A stretch of 14,534 bases of DNA from Baffinella frigidus (GCA_026770585.1 MU646572.1:360797-375330), one strand, 5' to 3'. Positions 6,042 to 12,981 are shown, numbered from the stretch's first letter. The notes: generated from the sequence alone by a model not told the origin. Made by a program: numbers and translations.

Positions 6042-6584
6042 ATGGGCGTTCTACACGCTCTGCTGTGCGGAATCACGCTTCTTGTGGCGCCCAGCGGTGC
6101 TGTATCGTCATCCGCGCACCGTGCTGCCTTTGCGACCCCCCCCTGCATCGCTGGGACGCTGCGCCACGGCGCTTCCGGGGCCTTATGCCTGCGAGCCTCT
6201 GCGGGTGGCAAGGACGCGGGGTCGGGCGCGTTGCTTGGGCGCCCGCTGTCGCGTCGGGACGCTCTTGGGGCGGCTTTGAGCGGTGCGGCGCTTCTGGGGT
6301 TCGCGCCCGAGGCGTTCGCCGATATGGCTAAAACGGAGGCGGAGTTGACGGAGGCGGATCGGATGGCGGCAAAGATCCGGGAGAAGGACGCCACGTTCAT
6401 CCAGCCGGGCAAGAACAGGAACAACATCAAGGTGCCCAAGGCCATCAGGAAGTTGAAGGCACCGAAGATCACGTTCCCGGCGAGCACTGCCGACCTCGAG
6501 GATTACACGCTCACGCCCTCGGGGCTCTACGTCCAGGAGCTTGTGGTGGGGGATGAGGCCGGGGAATCGCCCTCATCTGGCAAG
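6042..6584 (+). CDS. FKBP exon 1 (181 codons): targeting peptides and start of domain
   Basis: It starts at ATG 6042 and ends GGCAAG before donor GTGCAA. It carries all three targeting signals, a charged linker (AKTEAELTEADRMAAKIREK) and the first FKBP strand (SGLYVQELVVGDEAG). The Phe in AAFATPP fits the aromatic +1 residue typical of transit peptides in algae with secondary red plastids. The Tat signal with AFA cleavage predicts thylakoid lumen delivery. Confidence 0.92.
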
Positions 6585-9500
6585 GTGCAATCCACCTCGA
6601 TACCCGAATCCCCACGTCCTAGCCGCCTCTCCTCAGAACCACCTGAGCGTATGGCTCTCCACCTCTGTGCTGCTGAGTCCCGCCCCGAACACTGAGCACA
6701 CGCCAAAGAAATCAAGGGCCGGCCCTCGCACGCGCCCCCCCCCGCGCTTCTGCGCCCGCCCCCCCCTCACCCGCCCCCCTTCCCCCAGGTGTTGGAGATA
6801 CACTACATCGGGAGCGTGTGCTTGGCGGAGTCGGACGGGACGTACGACTGCGCGGTCAAGTCGGGGCCCGCCGACATCTACCCCAACCTCCCGCAGGTCC
6901 GCTGCCGAGCGAGGACGTGGCACAATTTTGAAGGGTATTAAAATTTCACCTGAATCCCCAGGGAAATGGACTTTTGAAATGAAAAAGTCAGGTCCGGAAT
7001 CCGCCGACATCTACCCGAACCTCCCGCAGGTGTCCACCACCAACCACCAGAAGAGAACCAAATCGAAGAATGGCAGAAGTTGATTTCCCCTGCCGCAGGG
7101 GAAATCAACTTTTGCTTTGGTTCACTTCTGGTGGCTGGTGGCACCACCCGCAGTTGTCCACCAGCCCTCAGGGTTGGACCAAATCGACGATTTCTGATTT
7201 GGGATTTCAAGGAGGTTGAAGTCGGAATCCGACTTCAACGGCTCCAATTCCCCTCGAAACCGGGAAATCGAAAATCGATGATTTGCTCAGGCCGTGAGGG
7301 TTGGTGGGTGTCCACCAGCCCTCAGGGTTGGAGCAAATCGACGGTTTCTGATTTCCGATTCCTTCGGGAATTGGAGCCGTTGAAGTCGGATTCCGACTTC
7401 ACTCCCCGAGGAATCGGAAATCAAAAATCATCGATTTGCTCCAACCCTGAGGGCTTGTGGCTGGCTGGTTCGGGCTCGGATAGCACAAGCAGAGAGTGCG
7501 AGGGTTCGCCTTTCCAGCACCATTTTGTGTGCGGTAATTGGAACCAGTCCCTCCCCTCATTTCCCAGGGATTGGTGTTGATTCCTGACAATTCAAGAATG
7601 AATGCTCAACCGTAGGGCCCTTTGTGGTGCATGGGGAGAGGGGGGGAAGGGGGAGGCAGACAGAGGTTGTGGTTGTGGATGCACGTGACAAGTGTTGCAG
7701 AGGCAGCGAGACAGCGACACACGGGGAAGAACGCGCTTTCTTTTTTCTTTTTTTTGCGCCAGACAGCGCAAGCATCTCTCCAGATGGCTCACTTCTTCTC
7801 CGTTACTCTCGATGCAGGTCCTAGACAGGGCCTTAACAGATGGATAACACTCGGGCGTGACTGCGCAGGGCATCCTGCAGAACTCGCCCTCTTTCGATTC
7901 GTCGTATGGTCGCGGCCGCACTATGAAGGTACGCCACCCCTCCACCAACCCTCACCATCGCACCAAATCGACCAGTTTTTGGAGCTGCTTTCCTTTGACA
8001 GAGGGGTCAGATCTGACCCCTCTGCTGGGTACATCTGAGGTCTAAGAATTGACGATTTGGTCCTCCTGTGAGGGTTGGTGGCTACAGGGGTACCTCGCTC
8101 ATAAGAAACCCCCCCCCCCCCCAGGACCACCGTAGGGCCCTAGGCATAGGCATACTGTATGGTCCTAGGGGGAGGCAGTTTCTTGTGAGCGAGGTACCCC
8201 TGTATCCACACCAACATGCCCCCCCCTCCACCCCTGAGGAGGCTAGGACGTAGCAAGGTGGTGTGTGCGCCTCCGTCCCCGGAATGCCGCCCGTCCCCAC
8301 CTCTCCTAGCTCTGCCTGCGTAAAATCGGGCTCGCCATAAAAATATTCTAGTTGCTCTTCTGCACTGGATACCCTGCTGTAAAAGCGTTGTACGGCGATC
8401 CCAGTTTGACTCGGGCAGACCTAGACCTCTCCGAGCAAGGAAGCAGAGGGGATGCTCCACCTGGCCCTCGCACGCTCGCGCGGGGAACCCCCCCCCATTT
8501 CAGCGCAGCCTACACAGGGAAACTACTTCATTTCAGCGCACGACGCGTAGGTTTTTTTAATATTAGCTGTATCACAGGTTACCGAGAAATTTATGATTAA
8601 CAACCGTTGGTAATAATAAATTTCGTTTAGGATTAGGTTTTTAATATTAGCGGTATCACAGGTGCGGTACGGGCGCGCGCAGCTCTCCAAGGGTCTCGAG
8701 GGTCATTTCCAAGGGTCATTTCTAGCCTCGAGTGGGCCTCCGATAAATTCTGTTCCAACAATAAATTCCGTTCTAACCAGGTGCGTTGAATACTCAGAAT
8801 TAGGTTTTTTAATATTAACGATATCACTTGTTAATATTAACGATGTCGTTTTTTTGAATATTAACGATGTCGGGTGCGGTACGGGCGGGCGCAGCTCTCC
8901 AAGGGTCTCGAGGAGGCGCTCTCGACCATGAAGCCCGGAAAAGGCGCTATGTCAAACCCGGGGTTCCTGTACAGTGCACTGCCAGGGCAGAATTTTGTAT
9001 CAGTCAACTCAAGGCGAAAATCGATTTTTGAAGTACCCATTACGAGTACCTCGTTTCTAAGTTGACAGCTTTTGTGGGGGAATTGACTTTTACAAAATCT
9101 CTGGATTTGCAGTGCAGTCGGGCCATGTGCATACCCGGGATAAAATATTAATAACAACCGTTGTTAACAATAAATTCCGTTCTAACCAGGTGCGTTGATT
9201 AGTTAGTCAGGTTTTTTAAATATTAGCGGGAAGAGCGCTGCCAACCGAGACAAAAGTCGAGAGTGGAACGTCTGAAAGCAAAAGTGGAACCTCTGTTGAC
9301 TTAGGGTACCGGTGGATATGACAGGTGCGGTACCAGCGGGCGCAGCTTTCCCAGGGTCTCGAGGAGGCGCTCTCGACCATGAAGCCGGGTGGGTCGCGCA
9401 TGGTCTTCCTCACGCCTGCCCTCAGCTTTGCGTGCCCCAAGGTCGGAGGCCCCCGCACGCCCAGCTGTGCCGCTCCAGGCTAGGAATGTGACTATTTTAA

Positions 9501-12431
9501 AACCAATGTGCTTTTAAAAGAGGGCATTTGTGTAGTAACTTTCGGTGATTGGTCACGTAACTAGCCATATGTTGGCCAGTCACGAGGTTGGAACACCTTA
9601 TCCTGGTTCGAATGTTTGCAACCCGACATGTAAATATGGGGGTGTAAACCCCTCTCGACCATGAAGCCGAGGGTGTCGCGTATGGTGTTTCTCACGCCTG
9701 ACCTCAGCTTCGCGTGCCTCAAAGGTCGGAGGCCAACTCCAGGCTAGAAATGTGACTATTTTAAAACACGGATTCCTTTACAAGTGAGGGGGGGGAAGAG
9801 GTGTAGTAATTTTCATACAAATAGGGGCGGTTGGTCACGTAGCTCCCCCGTTAATACGGGAGCTACGTGACCGAGCCTGCCCGTGACTGGTACTAAATTT
9901 AACAATCCCACATTTAAAATACTCCCTCGTCCAGCCTCGAGTAACCCCCTGCACGAGAGTTGCCTGAGGGTTTCGTGTGCACTAGGCAAAGCCTCCGCAC
10001 GGTGGTTCAATCCGGGAACAAATATTTTTCTTTCAAAAGCTGGCAATGAAAATTACTACACAACGGGTCACGTCCGAAGCAATTGTGTTGTAATTGTCGT
10101 GCAGATTGTTTAAAAGAAAAATACGTGTTCCCGGATGAGGTTGCTTTTGGGGGGTTTTCGTCTGCGCCAGGGACAGCTCCCGCACGAGTGTTGCCTGGGT
10201 TTTGAGCGTGTTCCTTTGCAGGGTACCGAAATGGGACTACCGTTGATGGGTTCCTGTCGAGGAACCAAGTCAACACCCCCCTGGTGCACTCAGAGGGTTT
10301 TCGATTGCCCGAGTTTCTGTTACCTTATCCGTAGGACCCCCCCTAAGTCCCTACGGATTGCCTTCCGTAGGGTCCAAGGTCTTATCGTGCATGGGTTATT
10401 CGAAATCCCTTCAACCCCCCCCCCATGTCCCCACGGATTGCCTGCCGTAGGGCCTAGGTCTTATCGCTCATGGGTTATTCAAAATCCCTTCAAAGTCCGC
10501 TGTGTGGCTGGCCCACGGTCCGATCTTCGTTCGTCTTCTTCTTTAGTACTATCAAGCATGGAGATGAGTGCTCCAAACGTGTATGGGCCTTACACGGCCT
10601 CCGACTTTCGGAATAAACGCTCTATGTCCTTAGCCTCTTGTCAGCTACCGGGGCCTTCGATGATGTCTCTATCTAAATTATTCTGGTACAAATTGCAATT
10701 CGTTTCACGGTAAGGGGCTTAAAATGATCCCTGGAATTCCGGGGAAGATAGAACTCGGGCGCTGCTAAGTGAATGCCAGCTCGCGGAGCCCACGAATGTG
10801 ATGAGATTTCCTTGCTCGGATAGCGAGGGGGGGAAAGGATCGGGTATTTTCTTGCCAGCCTTCCAACCGCTCGGTGGGCTACGAGGGTTTCGTTGACCCC
10901 GGATTCCGGGGTGTCACGAGACCAATTTGCATTAGAAAAATCCTTGAAGTTAATTGTCTTGAGGTAAGTTGACTTTTGATGAAAGGTTCGTCGTCCACCG
11001 TGTGGTGGGAAGGCTATAGCGCCCACACATTGGATGTCGACGTCGCCATGCGTTCCTATCGAGGAAGCAAGTTACCCCCCCCCCTGGTGCACTCGGAGGT
11101 TTTCCGATTGCCGGTGCGCGATCACCCTCACAGCGGGCTACGCACCGATTTTCGGGCAGAGGGTGGACTCTGGGGTGCTTTGGAGATCCGGGCACTGATT
11201 GACACTTATTGACTTTGTTCCAAAGAGAAATTTGTTCCAGGGAGATAAATGCACGGCGCAGAAATGAGGCGAGGTTGCGCGCCTCTTGAGCACCCACGCG
11301 ACCTCAGGAGGGGGGGGGGCACCTCCCCCCCCCCCAGTCCTCAGATCCTGTGTTGTGTTCCCAGAGGGGGGGGGTGGGGGGGCGTTGGCTGCGATGCGCT
11401 TCCTGAGCTCCCACGGTCTCGTGGATTATCCAGGTCCGTGCTTCTGTAGGGGCTGGTAGCACAGTCTCTCAAGTGGTCAAACAGTCTCCTAAGTGGCCCA
11501 ACGCTCTCTCAAGTGGACGTGCGGGTGCGGGTGCGTGCGGGCCCGCACCCTACACCCTGAACCCTAACCCCCAAAGCAGGGGCGGCAGTGCGTGGCAGAC
11601 ATCGAGATAGACCAGCGCATGGCTTTCTACATCAAGGTCTCCCCCCAACCCTCTTCTCTCTTGTTGCCAGACCAGGCCTTGTTGCCAGTCCAGGCCTTGG
11701 CCCCAGATACAGGGCTTACTCGAAATTAATGTCACATTAATTTCGAAATTAATGTCACATTAATTTCGAAATTAATGTCACATTAACCCTTTTGAGGACC
11801 CTAGTGTGCGGACTTCTTGAATAATGAAGGTCCACGGAAAACGGATGTGCGGTTCTTGAATTGTCAAGGTCCTCGAAAAACGGGTGTATGGACCTTGAAA
11901 TAATCGGAACCCAGTTTTTTCTGGCAAATCTTGGCACTTTTTTCGACCCGAAAATTCGCTAGCTCGATTCTCCGGGAAGGTAAGCGATGTCGGGCCATAC
12001 ATTTTTCGCTGTATTAAGGTCTGCGAAAAACGGGTGTGTGTGGTTCTTAAAATCATGGTCCGCAGAAAAAGCCCCTGGTGTGTGAACCTTAACTGATTCA
12101 GGTCCACATCTCAATTTTGGGTGTGGGCCTCAATTCACAGTGACCTTGACTTCGAGTAAGCCCTGTAGTCCCGCTGAAAGGTCCCTGCGTGTTTGACAAG
12201 CCCCTACGTGGTTGCGTGTGCCTTTTTTGGCTTTCTTATGAGCGAGGTACCCCTGTAAAGGGGTACCTCGAGTTTTAAGAATACGCTCCCTACTGTACAC
12301 TGTAGGCCTGTCTAGGAACCGGACATTTCTTATGAGCGAGGCACCCCTGTACCTGTCGCTGCACGCTGACCCTGTGCGGCGGCCCTGAACAGCTGGTCTC
12401 GGTCGGCGAGAAGACGGACGTCGGCGCCTAG
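6042..12431 (+). CDS. plastid thylakoid-lumen FKBP-type peptidyl-prolyl isomerase-like protein, six exons
   Basis: Exons 6042-6584, 6789-6896, 7869-7928, 9325-9441, 11580-11636 and 12393-12431 (TAG), all phase 0, give about 307 residues. FKBPs catalyse proline isomerisation; lumen members assist photosynthetic complex assembly. The precursor has an ER signal (residues 1-23), a transit peptide opening near AAFATPP, a twin-arginine signal (SRRDALG, a hydrophobic stretch, PEAFA) and a mature part from about residue 95. FKBP landmarks in order are TPSGLYVQELVVGD, GKVLEIHYIG, FDSSYGRGRTMK, LSQGLEEALSTMKPGGSRMV and a final strand AFYIKLVSV. The Trp forming the floor of the FKBP12 active site is Leu here (GLEEAL), and the usual YG after strand 4 is FA, so catalysis may be weak or absent. 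An unusual 27-residue insert after IHYIG contains two Cys. Exons 5 and 6 are less certain than exons 1-4. Confidence 0.87.
6789..6896 (+). CDS. FKBP exon 2 (36 codons)
   Basis: A C-rich tract ending TTCCCCCAG precedes GTG TTG GAG. The donor after CCGCAG is GTCCGC. It encodes VLEIHYIG, the FKBP strand holding the conserved active-site Tyr, and then an insert (SVCLAESDGTYDCAV, then KSGPADIYPNLPQ) that ordinary FKBPs lack. Its last 29 bases plus the donor are copied at 7001-7031. Confidence 0.86.
7001..7031 (+). pseudogene. FKBP exon 2 echo (3' end plus donor)
   Basis: Thirty-one bases (CCGCCGACATCTACCC, then AACCTCCCGCAGGT) match 6868-6898 with a single mismatch. The donor continues GTGTCC, and a family B element begins three to four bases later. 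The preceding ~100 bases are unrelated to exon 2. GTCAG lies about 12 bases before the copy, so a micro-exon cannot be excluded. Confidence 0.85.
7034..7141. mobile_element. family B-related foldback MITE, copy 4
   Basis: The ends CCACCACCAACCACCAGAAG and CTTCTGGTGGCTGGTGG enclose a perfect hairpin, GTTGATTTCCCCTGC against GCAGGGGAAATCAAC. The inner motif GAACCAAATCG is shared with the X family. It begins at the donor of the exon 2 echo and ends before a third CCCGCAG-TTGTCC motif. Confidence 0.87.
7158..7307. mobile_element. X-family foldback MITE, copy 1
   Basis: A 150-bp element with ends CCACCAGCCCTCAGGGTTGG and its complement (GAGGGTTGGTGG) and a central palindrome TTGAAGTCGGAATCCGACTT. 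Separated by only GTGT from the next copy. In FKBP intron 2. Confidence 0.88.
7312..7460. mobile_element. X-family foldback MITE, copy 2
   Basis: Starts with the same CCACCAGCCCTCAGGGTTGG and ends CCAACCCTGAGGGCTTGTGG, with the centre GTTGAAGTCGGATTCCGACT. It forms a near-perfect 149-base foldback, tandem and direct to copy 1. Confidence 0.9.
7461..7868 (+). other. FKBP intron 2 remainder
   Basis: No element or exon is supported. There is a purine-rich run near 7634-7660, a T-rich tract at 7738-7755 and the isolated string ACCGTAGGGCCCT at about 7608-7620. That string matches the core shared by the TACAGGGG and TATCCC families and may be a remnant. Confidence 0.5.
7869..7928 (+). CDS. FKBP exon 3 (20 codons)
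   Basis: Lies between acceptor GACTGCGCAG and donor GTACGC. It encodes GILQNSPSFDSSYGRGRTMK, a clear match to the G.L.NG..FDSSY.RG region of FKBPs, including the active-site Phe-Asp. Phase 0 on both sides. An X-family foldback element begins 13 bases after the donor. Confidence 0.9.
7942..8081. mobile_element. X-family foldback MITE, copy 3
   Basis: The ends CCACCAACCCTCACC and GTGAGGGTTGGTGG, the subterminal CACCAAATCGA and TTGACGATTTGGTC, and the centre AGAGGGGTCAGATCTGACCC define a 140-bp copy. It begins 13 bases after the exon 3 donor and is followed two bases later by a TACAGGGG-type element. Confidence 0.87.
8083..8204. mobile_element. TACAGGGG-type foldback MITE, copy 1
   Basis: The ends are TACAGGGGTACCTCGCTCAT and GAGCGAGGTACCCCTGTA. 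The centre is poly-C, ACCGTAGGGCCCTAGGC, then a near-complement. The element is 122 bp including terminal TA on each side, consistent with a TA target. Its translation contains the GTSLIRN peptide but it is not a gene. Confidence 0.92.
8205..8548 (+). other. FKBP intron 3 stretch with nothing recognised
   Basis: Mixed sequence. CATTTCAGCGCA occurs twice (about 8498 and 8529). No exon or foldback element is supported here. Confidence 0.5.
8662..8701 (+). pseudogene. FKBP exon 4 echo 1 (acceptor plus 5' part)
   Basis: TATCACAG is followed by GTGCGGTACGGGCGCGCGCA and GCTCTCCAAGGGTCTCGAGG, matching the first 40 bases of exon 4 with about five changes. It encodes VRYGRAQLSKGLE and retains an acceptor AG, then breaks off at GTCATT. 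It could be spliced as a decoy exon start. Confidence 0.83.
8874..8938 (+). pseudogene. FKBP exon 4 echo 2 (longer 5' part)
   Basis: Sixty-five bases match 9325-9389 at about 61 positions, encoding VRYGRAQLSKGLEEALSTMK. The acceptor AG is lost (GTCGG precedes GTGCGG). The reading frame stays open for some 15 further codons into unrelated sequence. Confidence 0.87.
9325..9441 (+). CDS. FKBP exon 4 (39 codons)
   Basis: Lies between acceptor GGATATGACAG and donor GTCGGA. It encodes VRYQRAQLSQGLEEALSTMK, then PGGSRMVFLTPALSFACPK, matching the Q.I.GW.EGL..M..GG.R.L.IP segment of FKBPs with Trp replaced by Leu. Two 5'-end copies lie upstream (8662-8701, 8874-8938) and a 3'-end copy downstream (9652-9760). 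Only this copy has both halves and both splice sites. If the donor were ignored, a stop would follow after 14 more codons. Confidence 0.88.
9652..9845 (+). pseudogene. tandem duplicate of FKBP exon 4 end and early intron 4
   Basis: The copy begins CTCTCGACCATGAAGCC, runs through the exon 4 end (one extra A shifts the frame before GGTCGGAGGCC), and continues into intron sequence shared with 9471-9560 (CTCCAGGCTAGAAATGTGAC, GTAGTAA, TTGGTCACGTA). A CCCGCACGCC-rich stretch of about 20 bases is missing. The exon-end echo is thus part of a longer direct duplication here. Confidence 0.85.
9833..9872. repeat. perfect-stem palindrome
   Basis: GGTCACGTAGCTCCC and GGGAGCTACGTGACC form a 15-bp perfect stem around a 10-base loop. 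The GTCACGTA string recurs at 9554 and 10070 close to family A sequence, so this may be a piece of a related foldback element. Confidence 0.85.
10010..10136. mobile_element. family A foldback MITE in FKBP intron 4
   Basis: The ends ATCCGGGAACA and TGTTCCCGGAT, then TTTTTCTTTCAAA and GTTTAAAAGAAAAA, with inner CTGGCAATGAAAATTACTAC, match the copy at 416-555. It is 127 bp and non-coding. A diverged 32-base direct repeat (GCACGAG-GTTGCCTG-type) lies on both sides at 9948-9983 and 10177-10208. Confidence 0.85.
10252..10309 (+). repeat. direct repeat pair in FKBP intron 4, copy 1
   Basis: About 58 bases (TTCCTGTCGAGGAACCAAGT to GGTTTTCGATTGCC) recur at 11054-11112 with roughly 80 percent identity. 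Just upstream is a strong acceptor-like GTTCCTTTGCAG (10209-10220), after which a phase 0 frame is open for some 25 codons. It might be an unrecognised exon with an echo, but no FKBP similarity was seen. Confidence 0.65.
10350..10494. repeat. two-copy tandem repeat with an ACGGATTGCCT-CCGTAGGG motif
   Basis: The block ACGGATTGCC, CCGTAGGG, GGTCTTATCG, CATGGGTTATTC, AAATCCCTTCAA appears at about 10352-10413 and 10434-10494. The CCGTAGGG-CCTAGG part resembles the core of the TACAGGGG and TATCCC foldback families. Confidence 0.85.
10500..11053 (+). other. FKBP intron 4 stretch with no recognised gene
   Basis: Frames of 50 to 110 codons are open on both strands, including one from ATG 10558, but none shows a recognisable domain or splice context. 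On the minus strand a peptide MCGRYSL occurs, discussed under rejected items. Confidence 0.5.
11054..11112 (+). repeat. direct repeat pair in FKBP intron 4, copy 2
   Basis: The partner of 10252-10309, containing CTATCGAGGAAGCAAGTTAC, a poly-C run and CTGGTGCACTCGGAGGTTTT. On the minus strand both copies carry CTTCCTCGAYAG-GAAC, which resembles a 3' splice site. Confidence 0.65.
11113..11464 (+). other. FKBP intron 4 stretch with a G10/C12 hairpin
   Basis: CCTCAGGAGGGGGGGGGG and CCTCCCCCCCCCCCC at 11302-11334 form an almost pure G:C hairpin, followed by a second G-rich run at about 11367-11383. No gene is supported. Confidence 0.6.
11465..11516 (+). repeat. three short tandem repeats CTCTCAAGTGG
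   Basis: AGTCTCTCAAGTGGTCAAAC, AGTCTCCTAAGTGGCCCAAC and GCTCTCTCAAGTGG follow each other at a period of about 20 bases, shortly before exon 5. Confidence 0.85.
11544..11579 (+). repeat. telomere-like C-rich run forming the exon 5 acceptor
   Basis: GCACCCTACACCCTGAACCC then TAACCCCCAAAGCAG immediately precedes exon 5. It resembles the C-rich strand of TTTAGGG-type telomere repeat, with CTAAC as a possible branch point. A GCGGGTGCGTGCGGGCCCGC palindrome lies just upstream. Confidence 0.75.
11580..11636 (+). CDS. FKBP exon 5 (19 codons), probable
   Basis: The acceptor ends a telomere-like C-rich run (ACCCTAACCCCCAAAGCAG), and the donor is GTCTCC after ATCAAG. It encodes GRQCVADIEIDQRMAFYIK, plausible as the last but one strand of the FKBP sheet. 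Support comes from frame, splice sites and the good continuation into exon 6. The loop between exons 4 and 5 is shorter than in typical FKBPs, so an additional exon in intron 4 is possible. Confidence 0.6.
11662..11702 (+). repeat. two-copy 19-base tandem repeat
   Basis: TTGTTGCCAGACCAGGCC is followed by TTGTTGCCAGTCCAGGCC. It lies in FKBP intron 5 just after exon 5. Confidence 0.85.
11710..12165. mobile_element. 456-bp TA-flanked inverted-repeat element
   Basis: The first 15 bases of both ends are identical (CAGGGCTTACTCGAA), with about 21 of 26 matching, and TA lies outside each end. Next to the left end is a tandem array of ATTAATGTCACATTAAT plus TTCGAA (nearly three units of 23 bases). 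Inside are several diverged repeats with CGAAAAACGGGTGTG and CTTGAAAT. No transposase is encoded. Its TA-CAGGG ends resemble those of the 120-bp TACAGGGG family. Confidence 0.87.
12232..12351. mobile_element. TACAGGGG-type elements: truncated right end fused to a diverged copy
   Basis: A right end alone (TTTCTTATGAGCGAGGTACC, CCTGTA) at 12232-12256 is followed directly by the left end (AAGGGGTACCTCGAG) of a diverged element that ends GAGCGAGGCACCCCTGTA at 12351. Lies 41 bases before the last FKBP exon. Confidence 0.82.
12393..12431 (+). CDS. FKBP exon 6 (12 codons plus TAG), probable last exon
   Basis: Acceptor GCCCTGAACAG precedes CTG GTC TCG. It encodes LVSVGEKTDVGA then TAG. Joined to exon 5 it gives AFYIKLVSVGE, resembling the final FKBP strand (VELLSV and similar). 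It is the only exon reconstructed in this window that does not start with G. No clear polyadenylation signal is seen downstream. Confidence 0.62.
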   Translation: MVSVGEKTDVGA

Positions 12432-12463
12432 ACCGACCCTCTTGTCAGCAACGTCCATCGCTG

Positions 12464-12712
12464 AGGCGCTTCCGCTCCGCCATGCCGCTCACCGCCCCTC
12501 GCCAACGACTCGCCGCGACGGCTAGGCCGCGCCAGGCGCTCTGCTCCGCCATGGCGCTCACCCTCGCCAGCGACATGCTCATCGCCAACGACTCGCCGCA
12601 GCAGGACCGCACAGCAGGGGGGGGGCTCTGTTTCACGCGGGCGAAAACCGCCTAGCCCGGCGCTCCGCTCCGGCATGCCGCTCACCGCCCCTCGTCAACG
12701 ACTCGCCGCGGC
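12464..12712. repeat. three diverged GC-rich repeats after the FKBP stop
   Basis: The motif GCTCCGCCATGSCGCTCACC, followed by CCTCGCCAACGACTCGCCGC, is repeated near 12472, 12541 and 12664. A further CCTCGCCAACGCCTCGCCGC occurs at 13120. Periods are uneven. Open frames here are repeat-derived. Confidence 0.8.
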
Positions 12713-12981
12713 TGTGGGTATCTAGGCTCTACATGTAAGGGCACTTAAGGACGCAAGGTTATGAGGACGTCAACGTAGATTCACTTAGGCCTCAGAAGTA
12801 GATTCACTAAGGAGAGTTGACTGGAAACTCCGGTCCTTCTAAGAGAGAGTTGACTGGAAACTCCGGCCCTCCTAAGGCCTGCTGGCTCGTTTCAGTAAAC
12901 CTAACGAAAGACAAGAGACTCCTCGTGACACATGGGGCTTGTAGCGTTCAGACCAACGTCCCGAGGGGGCTCGTCCTGGAC

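Larger units (their letters stand above)
8549..9235 (+). repeat. tandem copies of the FKBP intron 3 end
   Basis: The AT-rich string AGGTTTTTTAATATTAGCGG, or a close variant, occurs near 8551, 8634, 8803 and 9208. Two copies are followed by TATCACAG. A second module, AATAAATTCCGTTCTAACCA then GGTGCGTTGA, occurs at about 8760 and 9170, and AACAACCGTTG with its flanks at about 8600 and 9153. The module TTCTAACCAG|GTGCG looks like a branch point and acceptor. Confidence 0.8.

Noticed and set aside
10950-11053. Minus-strand peptide MCGRYSL resembling the start of SRAP/HMCES proteins
   Set aside because: Only the first few residues match. The frame stops about 26 codons after the Met, and no further SRAP motifs or continuing exon were found.
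12428-12685. Open frames in the GC-rich repeats after the FKBP stop
   Set aside because: They follow the repeat period, lack family similarity and are explained by GC-rich tandem sequence.
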